Assembly: GCF_018882325.1 (NCBI RefSeq)
Contig: NZ_JACVOQ010000005.1
Location: 124,001-188,000 of the forward strand
Length of the DNA stretch: 64,000 bases
Direction of reading: 5' to 3'
Origin: Polynucleobacter sp. 78F-HAINBA
GTDB taxonomy: Bacteria; Pseudomonadota; Gammaproteobacteria; Burkholderiales; Burkholderiaceae
The translations under genes were made by a program, and so were the position numbers. Below are positions 57,498 through 64,000 of this stretch, piece after piece. The notes beneath the pieces are model-generated. The model worked only from the letters and a program-made list of their open reading frames with translations, made no database searches and was not told the DNA's origin. The number at the start of each line of letters is the position of its first letter. Positions within the stretch are counted from its first letter, which is position 1.

Positions 57498-58760
57498 TTA
57501 GAGCAGACGTAGAGCCAGAATCGCAACAATGGTGGGTGGAATAGCGGCTAAAAACAGCAATCCTGCAGAAACTGCTGCATTGGGGAAGTAGCTGCGCAAA
57601 ATAGCTAGTCCAGCGGGGTTGGGGGCATTGGCAATCACGGTTAAACCGCCGCCTGCCACTGCTCCACCCACTAAAGCCAGCTTAAATTCTGGTGAAGTGC
57701 CTTGTACTAGTGATCCCAGATACGTGAGCGCCGCATTGTCGGTAATTGCTGTTAGGGCCAGACTGCCATAGAAAACTGCAGTAGGGCTCATGGTTTCGAG
57801 GATTGGTTGTAGCCACCAGCCTTGCAGTCCGCCTAGCACTACGAGTCCAGCTAAGAAGAATCCCACTAGCAAAGCTTCGCGCAAAATGAGTGGGCTTTGA
57901 TGTTTTGGGTAAGCAGTTGTATAGCCAATGAAAAATAGCAAGAGCCACATGAAGATCACTGGGTCGTGCGCGAAGGCCACAATGCCCAATAAAAAGAGTA
58001 AATGAATTGCTGTAATAGCTAGCGGAATGCGAACCTGATCAGATTTGCTTGTAGGTTCAATGAGTTGCTTATGAAAGAGCAGCGTTGCAATCGTTGCATT
58101 AATAAAAATAGCAATAGTTGCTTCATGCCCAAAGTTGGCAAACATGAATGCGCTATCCCAACCCCAGGTTGAGGCCACCATCAGCACCGGTGGTGCAGCG
58201 AAATTAGTTAGCGTGCCACCAATCGAGATGTTGACGAACAACACACCTAGGGTGCCAAACAAAAGTGGGGTGGAGCATTTATGGCGATAGACCAGGTCTC
58301 GCAATAAGAATGCCGCCAGTGTCATTGCTGCAGGCTCAGTAATGAGTGAGCCTAGCAAGGGGGTGATGCTGAGGGTTAGGAAATACAGTGTTGGAGCTTG
58401 CTTAGTGCGCAATACCAATTGCAATCCTTGGCCCAGCTTGTGAAGAATTTGCATAGCGAAATGCAAAATAGGTTTGCTACCCGCTACAACCATAATGGCA
58501 AAAACAAATAGCGGTTCTGTGAAGTTGCGCTTGTTCGCGTACTCTTTTGCTGTGGCGAGATCATTGGCAAGCCACATAAAAATAATCAGTATTGCCGCCC
58601 AAAATCCAAAGACGATTTCTACCTCACCCAGTAGGTGCCACAAACCAGCATGTCTCGGAGATTTTTTAGCAAGCGTTTCAAAATACGCAGTGCAAAAAGT
58701 ATGCAGCACTGCTATGGCAAAAATAATACTTGCACCAAGCTCTGTAGGGGTAAAGTTCAT
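57498..58760 (-). CDS. Putative Na+/H+ antiporter
   Basis: A 420-residue inner-membrane protein with about 11-12 hydrophobic segments. The long HAGLWHLLGEVEIVFGFWA near 37, a GSLITEPAAMTL block near 153 and GGTLTNFAAPPVLM near 200 resemble the ion-transporter fold of the putative Na+/H+ antiporter family (Pfam Na_H_antiport_3), a relative of NhaD. Ion specificity is inferred. It is divergent from the rhodanese gene and 57 bp upstream of miaB. Confidence 0.82.
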   Translation of the reverse strand: MNFTPTELGASIIFAIAVLHTFCTAYFETLAKKSPRHAGLWHLLGEVEIVFGFWAAILIIFMWLANDLATAKEYANKRNFTEPLFVFAIMVVAGSKPILHFAMQILHKLGQGLQLVLRTKQAPTLYFLTLSITPLLGSLITEPAAMTLAAFLLRDLVYRHKCSTPLLFGTLGVLFVNISIGGTLTNFAAPPVLMVASTWGWDSAFMFANFGHEATIAIFINATIATLLFHKQLIEPTSKSDQVRIPLAITAIHLLFLLGIVAFAHDPVIFMWLLLFFIGYTTAYPKHQSPLILREALLVGFFLAGLVVLGGLQGWWLQPILETMSPTAVFYGSLALTAITDNAALTYLGSLVQGTSPEFKLALVGGAVAGGGLTVIANAPNPAGLAILRSYFPNAAVSAGLLFLAAIPPTIVAILALRLL

Positions 58761-58841
58761 GCAGACATATTATCAGGACAAGCCTGCCAGAATAGGCATA
58801 AAGCTAATTTGGTAGAAGTGTTAGTAATTTAGGAGATTTTG

Positions 58842-59252
58842 ATGAAATTGAAATTAGGCTATCAAGAGTTAATTGCAAATGCGATGGCGCAAATTGAGAC
58901 CGTTCCATTGGAGCAAGCGCAAAAACTCCTAGATGATGAAAACACGATTTTCGTGGATATTCGGGATGTGAGGGAGTTGGAGCGTGATGGCATGATTCCC
59001 AATGCAATTCATGCGCCTCGTGGCATGCTGGAGTTTTGGGTTGATCCAGATAGCCCTTATTACAAGCCGGTTTTCGGAGAGGGTAAGCGTTTAGTGCTCT
59101 ATTGCGCATCCGCTTGGCGCTCCGCTCTAGCAACAGAAACCCTACAAAAGATGGGGGTTCCGGGGATTTGTCATCTAGAGGGCGGCTTTAGTGCTTGGAA
59201 AAAGGCTGAATTGCCCGTAGCGGAGAAGCATTCAAAGCCACACCCTGGATAA
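58842..59252 (+). CDS. Rhodanese-like domain protein
   Basis: A 136-residue single-domain sulfurtransferase. Active-site cysteine lies in LYCASAWRSALA near 87, on a six-residue loop of the kind seen in sulfur-transferring rhodaneses. FVDIRDVRELERDG near 37 and HLEGGFSAWKKA near 112 complete the fold. A strong Shine-Dalgarno (aggaga) sets the ATG at 58842 over a TTG three bases earlier. It is upstream of htpG, which has its own promoter. Confidence 0.9.
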   Translation: MKLKLGYQELIANAMAQIETVPLEQAQKLLDDENTIFVDIRDVRELERDGMIPNAIHAPRGMLEFWVDPDSPYYKPVFGEGKRLVLYCASAWRSALATETLQKMGVPGICHLEGGFSAWKKAELPVAEKHSKPHPG

Positions 59253-59270
59253 ATTTCAGACTACATAGAT

Positions 59271-59298
59271 CTTGAAATACATTAAATAGCCCCCAATT
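59271..59298 (+). promoter_or_regulatory. Heat-shock (sigma-32/RpoH) promoter of htpG
   Basis: cttgaaa (59271-59277), 13-base spacer, then ccccaatt (59291-59298), close to the RpoH consensus CTTGAAA-N11-16-CCCCATNT (one -10 mismatch). The start would fall near 59305, giving a leader of about 38 bases with the htpG Shine-Dalgarno. Confidence 0.75.
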
Positions 59299-59342
59299 AC
59301 TGGGGGTTATGTTCATTCATTAAGAGGGAAGAGGGAATACGC

Positions 59343-61244
59343 ATGTCTGTAGCCAGTAAGGAAACATTAGGCTTTCAAGCCGAGGTAAAGCAACTTTTAC
59401 AACTGATGATTCATTCCTTGTATTCCAACAAGGAAATCTTTCTCCGTGAGTTGATCTCTAATGCGTCTGATGCTTCAGACAAACTCCGTTTTGAGGGAAT
59501 CGAGCATCCTGATTGGTATGGCGATGATCCTGATCTGAAGATCAAAGTCAGTTTTGATAAGGATGCGAGAACCGTCACTATTTCCGATAATGGCATTGGT
59601 ATGAGTCGTGAAGAAGTGATTTCCAACCTAGGAACTATCGCTCGCTCTGGTACAAAAGAATTTTTCTCCAAACTATCCGGCGATCAACAAAAAGACGCCG
59701 CATTGATTGGCCAGTTTGGCGTAGGCTTTTATTCAGCCTTTATCGTAGCTGACCGTATTACCGTTGAGACCCGCCGAGCTGGCCTGCCAGCGACAGATGG
59801 CGTGCGTTGGGAGTCTGATGGCTCTGGCGAATTTACGGTGGAAAGTATTGATCGTCCACAGCGCGGGACTTCGATCACGATGCATCTTCGCGAAGGTGAG
59901 GATGATTTCCTCTCAACCCACAAACTCAAATCAATTATTCGCAAATATTCTGACCACATTTCTTTACCTATTCAGATGAATAAAGAAGAGTGGGATGCGG
60001 ATAAAAAAGAGCAAGCCATCAAAGATGAGCTCGAGAGTATTAATCAGTCGAGCGCTTTGTGGGCTCGCTCTAAGTCTGAAATCACTGAAGAGCAGTACGA
60101 CGAGTTTTATAAACACTTGTCACATGACTATGAAAATCCTCTTTGCTACTCGCTAAATCGAGTTGAGGGTCGTAGTGAGTTTACGCAACTGTTATATGTG
60201 CCGGCACGTGCACCATTTGATTTATGGGATCGCAATAAGCGGGGTGGCATCAAGTTGTATGTGAAGCGGGTATTCATCATGGATGATGCCGAGCAATTAA
60301 TGCCAATGTATTTGCGTTTTGTTACTGGCGTGATTGATTCAACGGATCTACCTCTAAACGTCTCCCGTGAAATCCTGCAGGAATCACGCGATGTCAAAAT
60401 CATCCGTGAAAGCTCTACTAAGCGTGTGCTGAGCATGTTGGAGGAGCTGGCGAATAGTGATGATGAGGCCAAAAAAGAAAAATACCGCACCTTCTGGACT
60501 CAGTTTGGGCAGGTGCTTAAAGAGGGTGTTGGCGAGGATCAGGCAAATCAAGAGCGCATCTTAAAGCTCTTGCGTTTTGCAAGTACGCACACTGACTCTG
60601 CGGATCAAACCGCTTCCTTGGCTGAATATGTTTCTCGCATGAAAGAAGGTCAGGATAAGATTTACTACGTGACTGGCGATACTTTTAATGCCGCTAAAAA
60701 TAGCCCGCATTTAGAAATCTTCCGTAAGAAGGGTGTTGAAGTCTTATTACTGTCAGATCGAGTGGATGAGTGGATGCTCTCCTTCTTTACCGAGTTTGAT
60801 GGCAAGCATATGACCTCGGTGGCAAAGGGCGGACTTGATCTTGGCAATCTCAGTGATGAGAAAGAAAAGAAAGAGCATGAAGAAACTGAGAAGAATTTCA
60901 AGGATTTGCTCGATCGCATGAAAACGGCACTAGAGGATAAGGTTAAAGAGGTGCGCGTGACCTTCCGCTTGACGGATTCCCCGGCATGTTTGGTTTCCGA
61001 TGAGAATGAGCTCTCTGGAAATTTATTGCGCATGCTCAAGGCTGCGGGTCAACAAGCGCCTGATACCAAGCCTATCTTGGAAATCAATCCCGAGCACCCT
61101 TTGCTGCAAAAATTGAAGTCAGACGATCAGCATTTTAATGAGTGGGCTCAAGTCTTATTTGATCAAGCCCTCTTGGCTGAGGGTGGTCAATTGAATGATC
61201 CAGCTGCTTATGTGAAGCGCATTAATCAGCTTTTGCTTTCTTAA
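59343..61244 (+). CDS. htpG: Molecular chaperone HtpG (Hsp90)
   Basis: A 633-residue cytoplasmic Hsp90. The GHKL ATPase domain (about 1-225) has [15 protein letters not shown] near 36, DNGIGMS near 81 and [11 protein letters not shown] near 122. The middle domain has [14 protein letters not shown] near 340. A dimerisation domain (about 515-633) ends in RINQLLLS. A purine-rich Shine-Dalgarno (gagggaagaggga) precedes the ATG. An RpoH-type promoter lies upstream and a bidirectional terminator downstream. Confidence 0.98.
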   Translation: MSVASKETLGFQAEVKQLLQLMIHSLYSNKEIFLRELISNASDASDKLRFEGIEHPDWYGDDPDLKIKVSFDKDARTVTISDNGIGMSREEVISNLGTIARSGTKEFFSKLSGDQQKDAALIGQFGVGFYSAFIVADRITVETRRAGLPATDGVRWESDGSGEFTVESIDRPQRGTSITMHLREGEDDFLSTHKLKSIIRKYSDHISLPIQMNKEEWDADKKEQAIKDELESINQSSALWARSKSEITEEQYDEFYKHLSHDYENPLCYSLNRVEGRSEFTQLLYVPARAPFDLWDRNKRGGIKLYVKRVFIMDDAEQLMPMYLRFVTGVIDSTDLPLNVSREILQESRDVKIIRESSTKRVLSMLEELANSDDEAKKEKYRTFWTQFGQVLKEGVGEDQANQERILKLLRFASTHTDSADQTASLAEYVSRMKEGQDKIYYVTGDTFNAAKNSPHLEIFRKKGVEVLLLSDRVDEWMLSFFTEFDGKHMTSVAKGGLDLGNLSDEKEKKEHEETEKNFKDLLDRMKTALEDKVKEVRVTFRLTDSPACLVSDENELSGNLLRMLKAAGQQAPDTKPILEINPEHPLLQKLKSDDQHFNEWAQVLFDQALLAEGGQLNDPAAYVKRINQLLLS

Positions 61245-61262
61245 TCTTTCAGAGCCTAAAAG

Positions 61263-61300
61263 AAAACCCCGACCTGTGTTATGCAAGTCGGGGTTTTTGT
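61263..61300. terminator. Bidirectional rho-independent terminator between htpG and the lipoprotein gene
   Basis: Stem aaaaccccgac/gtcggggtttt (61263-61273 with 61287-61297). T-runs follow on both strands, so it can end htpG (plus) and the glycine-zipper gene (minus). Confidence 0.88.
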
Positions 61301-61346
61301 TTTGCTGTAACTAGAACTAAGTCTAGTTTATAAAGCTATCCAGAAA

Positions 61347-61634
61347 TTACTGAGGAGCTTTAGCTGGTTGGTTATTTTTTCCAGCGTTGTAACCAGAGTT
61401 GTACTCAGAAGCCTGCTCTTTTTTGTAAGCGTCGTATACATAACCAGATGCTGCACCAACTGCTGCGCCACCAACTGCACCCCAGATTGGGTTGCCGTGG
61501 AAAATGGCTGTGCCAACTGCACCAGCGGCTGCGCCGATACCGGCACCAGATAAAGTGCGCTGTTCTGTATTGCTCATGTTGGAGCAACCTGCGATTGCTA
61601 GGGTTGCAGCGGTAATAGCGATAATTTTTTTCAT
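61347..61634 (-). CDS. Glycine-zipper lipoprotein
   Basis: A 95-residue lipoprotein. The lipobox LAIAGC places the lipidated cysteine at residue 17. A glycine-zipper region follows at about 29-66 (GAGIGAAAGAVG, then GGAAVGAASG). A polar tail with an EYNSGYNAGK stretch closes it. Such proteins are common in the outer membrane and some have stress roles; none is shown here. A Shine-Dalgarno (aaaggaa) precedes the ATG. It lies 50 bp downstream of the Rap1a-like gene on the same strand. Confidence 0.85.
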   Translation of the reverse strand: MKKIIAITAATLAIAGCSNMSNTEQRTLSGAGIGAAAGAVGTAIFHGNPIWGAVGGAAVGAASGYVYDAYKKEQASEYNSGYNAGKNNQPAKAPQ

Positions 61635-61684
61635 ATCAACTGTTCCTTTTGTCTTTAAATATTGAATTGGCTAAGTGTCTTTGA

Positions 61685-62047
61685 TTATTTTCTGGCGCAA
61701 GGAAAGCGTGCTGCCAAGAAGCCCAAGAAAACACCTGCTGCTGGTTTGTCAGCAGTCTGTTGATTAGATTGGCCAAACTTTACAAACTCAGCAATCACTT
61801 CATCACGTGACGGCGCTGGTTGCTTGACACAAATGTAAGGCTTAGCGCGCTGTGGATGGCGTGTAGCTAAATAAGTATCGTAAATAGCTGTTGTGTAGCC
61901 TACACAAAAGCTACGGGATTCTGGGCTTGAGGGAAATTTACAGACATTTACAAGCTCTTGCGTGCTGAGTACTTGAACTTTCTCTTGTGCCTGTACTAAG
62001 CCAGAAAATGCGCCTAAAGCGGCCAATAGAACTAAAACTTTTTTCAT
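61685..62047 (-). CDS. Rap1a/Tai-like periplasmic protein
   Basis: A 120-residue exported protein. The signal peptide ends near residue 20 (LVQA). Four cysteines (36, 48, 73, 117) could form two disulfides. LVNVCKF, RSFCVGYTTAIYD and a terminal ARFPC match the layout of the Rap1a/Tai immunity-protein family. Family members include T6SS immunity proteins, but many are orphans. No effector or T6SS gene is in the window, so an immunity role is not claimed. A strong Shine-Dalgarno (aagggaga) precedes the start. Confidence 0.75.
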   Translation of the reverse strand: MKKVLVLLAALGAFSGLVQAQEKVQVLSTQELVNVCKFPSSPESRSFCVGYTTAIYDTYLATRHPQRAKPYICVKQPAPSRDEVIAEFVKFGQSNQQTADKPAAGVFLGFLAARFPCARK

Positions 62048-62104
62048 GGGTTCTCCCTTGGGTGTATGTAAATTTGATGATAAACCATATCAAGCGCATT
62101 AAAT

Positions 62105-62121
62105 TGCACTAAATGAGTGCA
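62105..62121. promoter_or_regulatory. NtrC-like operator upstream of amt
   Basis: tgcact-N5-agtgca is a perfect 6-bp dyad and fits the NtrC site form TGCACY-N5-RGTGCA. It lies 64 bp before the amt GTG. No sigma-54 GG-N10-GC element was found between it and the gene, which weakens the call. Confidence 0.45.
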
Positions 62122-62171
62122 TTTATGCCCAAATTCGGTCTTTGCATTCCCCATAATGATGCAAAAAACAT

Positions 62172-62177
62172 AGGGGG
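62172..62177 (+). promoter_or_regulatory. Ribosome binding site that sets the amt start
   Basis: agggggt lies seven bases before the GTG at 62185. The earlier in-frame ATG at 62113 has no such site and lies beside the NtrC-like dyad. Confidence 0.75.
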
Positions 62178-62184
62178 TATTTCA

Positions 62185-63387
62185 GTGGAAACTTTGAAAT
62201 CAGGCAGCGACGCCTTATTTATTTTGCTCGGCGCCATCATGGTTCTAGCAATGCATGCGGGGTTTGCATTTTTAGAGCTTGGCACTGTTCGCAAAAAGAA
62301 CCAAGTCAACGCTTTGGTCAAAATTTTGGTCGACTTTGCAGTGTCAACTATCGCTTATTTCTTTATTGGCTACAGCATTGCCTACGGCGTCGATTTTTTC
62401 TCTGGCGCTGAGCTATTAGCCGAGAAAAATGGCTATGAGTTGGTCAAATTCTTTTTCTTGCTGACTTTTGCTGCTGCTATTCCGGCCATCATCTCTGGTG
62501 GTATTGCTGAGCGCGCCAAATTCAACCCTCAGTTAATTGCTACTTTTATTCTGGTCGGCTTCATCTACCCCTTCTTCGAGGGTATTGCCTGGAATCAGCA
62601 TTACGGTATCCAAGCATGGATCAAATCGCTTACTGGTGAAGAGTTTCATGACTTCGCGGGATCCGTTGTAGTGCACGCGGTTGGTGGTTGGATCGCATTG
62701 CCTGCAGTCATTCTTTTGGGTGCGCGTCGTGGTCGCTATACGAAAGATGGCAACGTTGCCGCTCATCCACCATCAAGCATTCCGTTCTTGGCGTTGGGTG
62801 CTTGGATTTTGGCGGTAGGTTGGTTTGGATTTAACGTCATGAGTGCGCAGACTATCGATAAGGTCAGCGGCTTGGTGGCGATGAATTCTTTGATGGCGAT
62901 GGTTGGCGGCACTTTGGCTGCCTGGGTCATCGGTCGCAACGATCCGGGCTTTACCTATAACGGCCCTTTAGCTGGCTTGGTTGCGGTTTGTGCGGGGTCA
63001 GATTTAATGCACCCTATGGGCGCCTTAGCGGTTGGCTTAATTGCTGGCGCTCTCTTTGTGTATATGTTTACCTTGGTGCAAAACCGCTGGAAGATTGATG
63101 ATGTATTGGGTGTGTGGCCTTTGCATGGTCTATGCGGTTTATGGGGTGGACTGGCTGCGGGTATCTTTGGTACCAAGGCGCTCGGCGGTATTGGTGGCGT
63201 AACTTTCTTGGGTCAGTTAATTGGAAGTGGCTTGGGAGTTGCTATCGCGCTTGTTAGTGGCTTTGTGGTCTATGGATTGCTTAAGGCTGTTTTAGGTATC
63301 CGCATGTCACAAGAGGAAGAGTTTGAAGGTGCTGATTTGAGTATTCACCGGATTTCCTCTACTCCTGATCGTGAGCCTAACTGGTAG
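62185..63387 (+). CDS. amt: Ammonium transporter
   Basis: A 400-residue Amt-family channel with 11 hydrophobic segments. The early HAGFAFLELG near 27, VVVHAVGGW near 160 and WPLHGLCGLWGG near 312 supply the twin-histidine pore region and conserved helices. I place the start at the GTG at 62185, giving METLKSGSDALF, because a strong Shine-Dalgarno precedes it; the upstream in-frame ATG at 62113 would add 24 polar residues. No glnK is adjacent. Nitrogen control is hinted at by the upstream dyad. Confidence 0.95.
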   Translation: METLKSGSDALFILLGAIMVLAMHAGFAFLELGTVRKKNQVNALVKILVDFAVSTIAYFFIGYSIAYGVDFFSGAELLAEKNGYELVKFFFLLTFAAAIPAIISGGIAERAKFNPQLIATFILVGFIYPFFEGIAWNQHYGIQAWIKSLTGEEFHDFAGSVVVHAVGGWIALPAVILLGARRGRYTKDGNVAAHPPSSIPFLALGAWILAVGWFGFNVMSAQTIDKVSGLVAMNSLMAMVGGTLAAWVIGRNDPGFTYNGPLAGLVAVCAGSDLMHPMGALAVGLIAGALFVYMFTLVQNRWKIDDVLGVWPLHGLCGLWGGLAAGIFGTKALGGIGGVTFLGQLIGSGLGVAIALVSGFVVYGLLKAVLGIRMSQEEEFEGADLSIHRISSTPDREPNW

Positions 63388-63389
63388 GC

Positions 63390-63417
63390 TTTATTAAATA
63401 TAGCCATTACCTATAAT
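63390..63417 (+). promoter_or_regulatory. Promoter of the gamma-carbonic anhydrase gene, probably leaderless
   Basis: A perfect TATAAT (63412-63417) ends five bases before the ATG at 63423, with a TTTATT -35-like hexamer (63390-63395) at 16 bp. Transcription would begin at or within one base of the start codon. No Shine-Dalgarno exists. Confidence 0.65.
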
Positions 63418-63422
63418 GGGTC

Positions 63423-63947
63423 ATGGCTATATTTGAACTAGATGGAAATGCGCCCCGCTTAGATGAGGGTGCCTGGGTTGCCGATAGCGCAGAAGTTATC
63501 GGCAGGGTCGAGCTACATAAAAATGCGAGCGTATGGCCCAAGGTAGTTATCCGTGGCGATAACGATCTGATTCAAATTGGCGAGGGCAGTAATGTGCAAG
63601 ACGCTTCAATTTTGCACACAGACCCTGGCTACCCACTCATCATTGGCAAGAATGTCACCGTTGGTCACCAAGTCATGCTGCATGGTTGTCATGTCGGCGA
63701 TGGCAGCTTGATTGGTATTGGCGCTGTAATTTTGAATGGCGCCAAAATCGGCAAGAACTGTTTAGTAGGTGCTGGCGCATTAGTTACCGAGGGTAAAGAA
63801 TTTCCAGATGGATCCATGATTTTGGGTTCACCTGCCAAGGCAGTGAAGACGCTAAGCCCAGAGCAGATTGCTGGCATTGAAGATATTGCCGGTCGCTATG
63901 TCAAAAATGCACAGCGCTACCAGCAGACTCTGAAGAAAATTGCTTGA
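63423..63947 (+). CDS. Gamma-carbonic anhydrase family protein
   Basis: A 174-residue left-handed beta-helix protein (YrdA/CaiE type). Hexapeptide repeats run from about 20 to 140 ([43 protein letters not shown]). Zinc-site histidines are expected in ILHTDPG near 64 and [12 protein letters not shown] near 81-86. Catalytic activity of this branch is often unproven. It follows amt after 35 bp but has its own promoter. Confidence 0.9.
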   Translation: MAIFELDGNAPRLDEGAWVADSAEVIGRVELHKNASVWPKVVIRGDNDLIQIGEGSNVQDASILHTDPGYPLIIGKNVTVGHQVMLHGCHVGDGSLIGIGAVILNGAKIGKNCLVGAGALVTEGKEFPDGSMILGSPAKAVKTLSPEQIAGIEDIAGRYVKNAQRYQQTLKKIA

Positions 63948-64000
63948 TCTAAAAAAGCGCCCCTAAATTGTTCTACGTCTTCAATGTTGTCTTTCCAGTA
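63917..64000 (-). CDS. Possible 3' end of a minus-strand gene (runs off window)
   Basis: The only minus-strand frame open at the right edge runs from 64000 to a TAG at 63917-63919, overlapping the carbonic anhydrase end by about 30 bases. Its residues ([18 protein letters not shown]) look protein-like, but 27 codons are too few to assign a family. Confidence 0.25.
   Translation of the reverse strand, partial: YWKDNIEDVEQFRGAFLDQAIFFRVCW

Noticed and set aside
62122-62184. Search for a sigma-54 promoter (GG-N10-GC) upstream of amt
   Set aside because: No GG/GC pair with the right spacing was found on the plus strand, so none is annotated.

Overview
The window is ordinary chromosome from a free-living betaproteobacterium, most likely Polynucleobacter (Burkholderiales). 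This assignment rests on protein character, moderate GC content, very tight gene packing and gene order (for example the large DUF3683 oxidoreductase, uvrA-MFS-ssb, and amgK/murU beside lptD-surA-pdxA-rsmA). No database search was run. About 57 protein genes, the RNase P RNA and one candidate small RNA are supported. I see no prophage, insertion sequence, CRISPR array, tRNA or rRNA.

Layout. 1-7020: 5' part of kdsD, a KefB-type antiporter, uvrA, an MFS transporter and ssb with its terminator. 7073-8308: two unrecognised small genes, the first with a signal peptide; this is the least explained coding region. 8309-11578 (minus): queF, a cN-I type 5'-nucleotidase and ilvA. 11714-20662 (plus): a 1279-residue FAD/Fe-S oxidoreductase, DUF971, then ubiE, a Tim44-like membrane protein, ubiJ, ubiB and DUF502. 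20679-27178 (plus): aspS, nudB, an Atm1-type ABC exporter, glycerate kinase and pyrC. 27244-30901: rnpB, an OsmC protein (minus), a candidate sRNA, rplM-rpsI, argC and erpA. 30920-38538: anmK (minus), tyrS (plus), then the minus-strand run dusB-fis-purH-ruvC-ruvA-ruvB. 38689-42950 (minus): a UbiH-type monooxygenase, pepP, murU and amgK. 42984-48754 (plus): lptD-surA-pdxA-rsmA. 48765-58760 (minus): plsC, gmhB, glyS, glyQ, lnt, corC, ybeY, miaB and a Na+/H+ antiporter. 58842-63947: rhodanese, htpG, two small envelope genes (minus), amt and a gamma-carbonic anhydrase.

Functional themes. Envelope biogenesis is well represented: kdsD and gmhB for LPS core sugars, lptD and surA for the outer membrane, lnt for lipoproteins, plsC for phospholipid, and anmK/amgK/murU for cell-wall recycling. 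Ubiquinone synthesis has ubiE, ubiJ, ubiB and a UbiH-type hydroxylase. Translation and RNA processing have aspS, tyrS, glyQS, rplM, rpsI, rnpB, miaB, dusB, queF, rsmA and ybeY. DNA repair has uvrA, ssb and ruvCAB.

I found no convincing undescribed multi-gene system. The best leads are a candidate ~103-nt small RNA before rplM (28148-28250), the unrecognised exported-protein gene pair at 7073-8308, a terminator that ends seven bases before the ubiJ start, a promoter that would make the carbonic anhydrase mRNA leaderless, and the absence of phoH from the miaB-ybeY junction.
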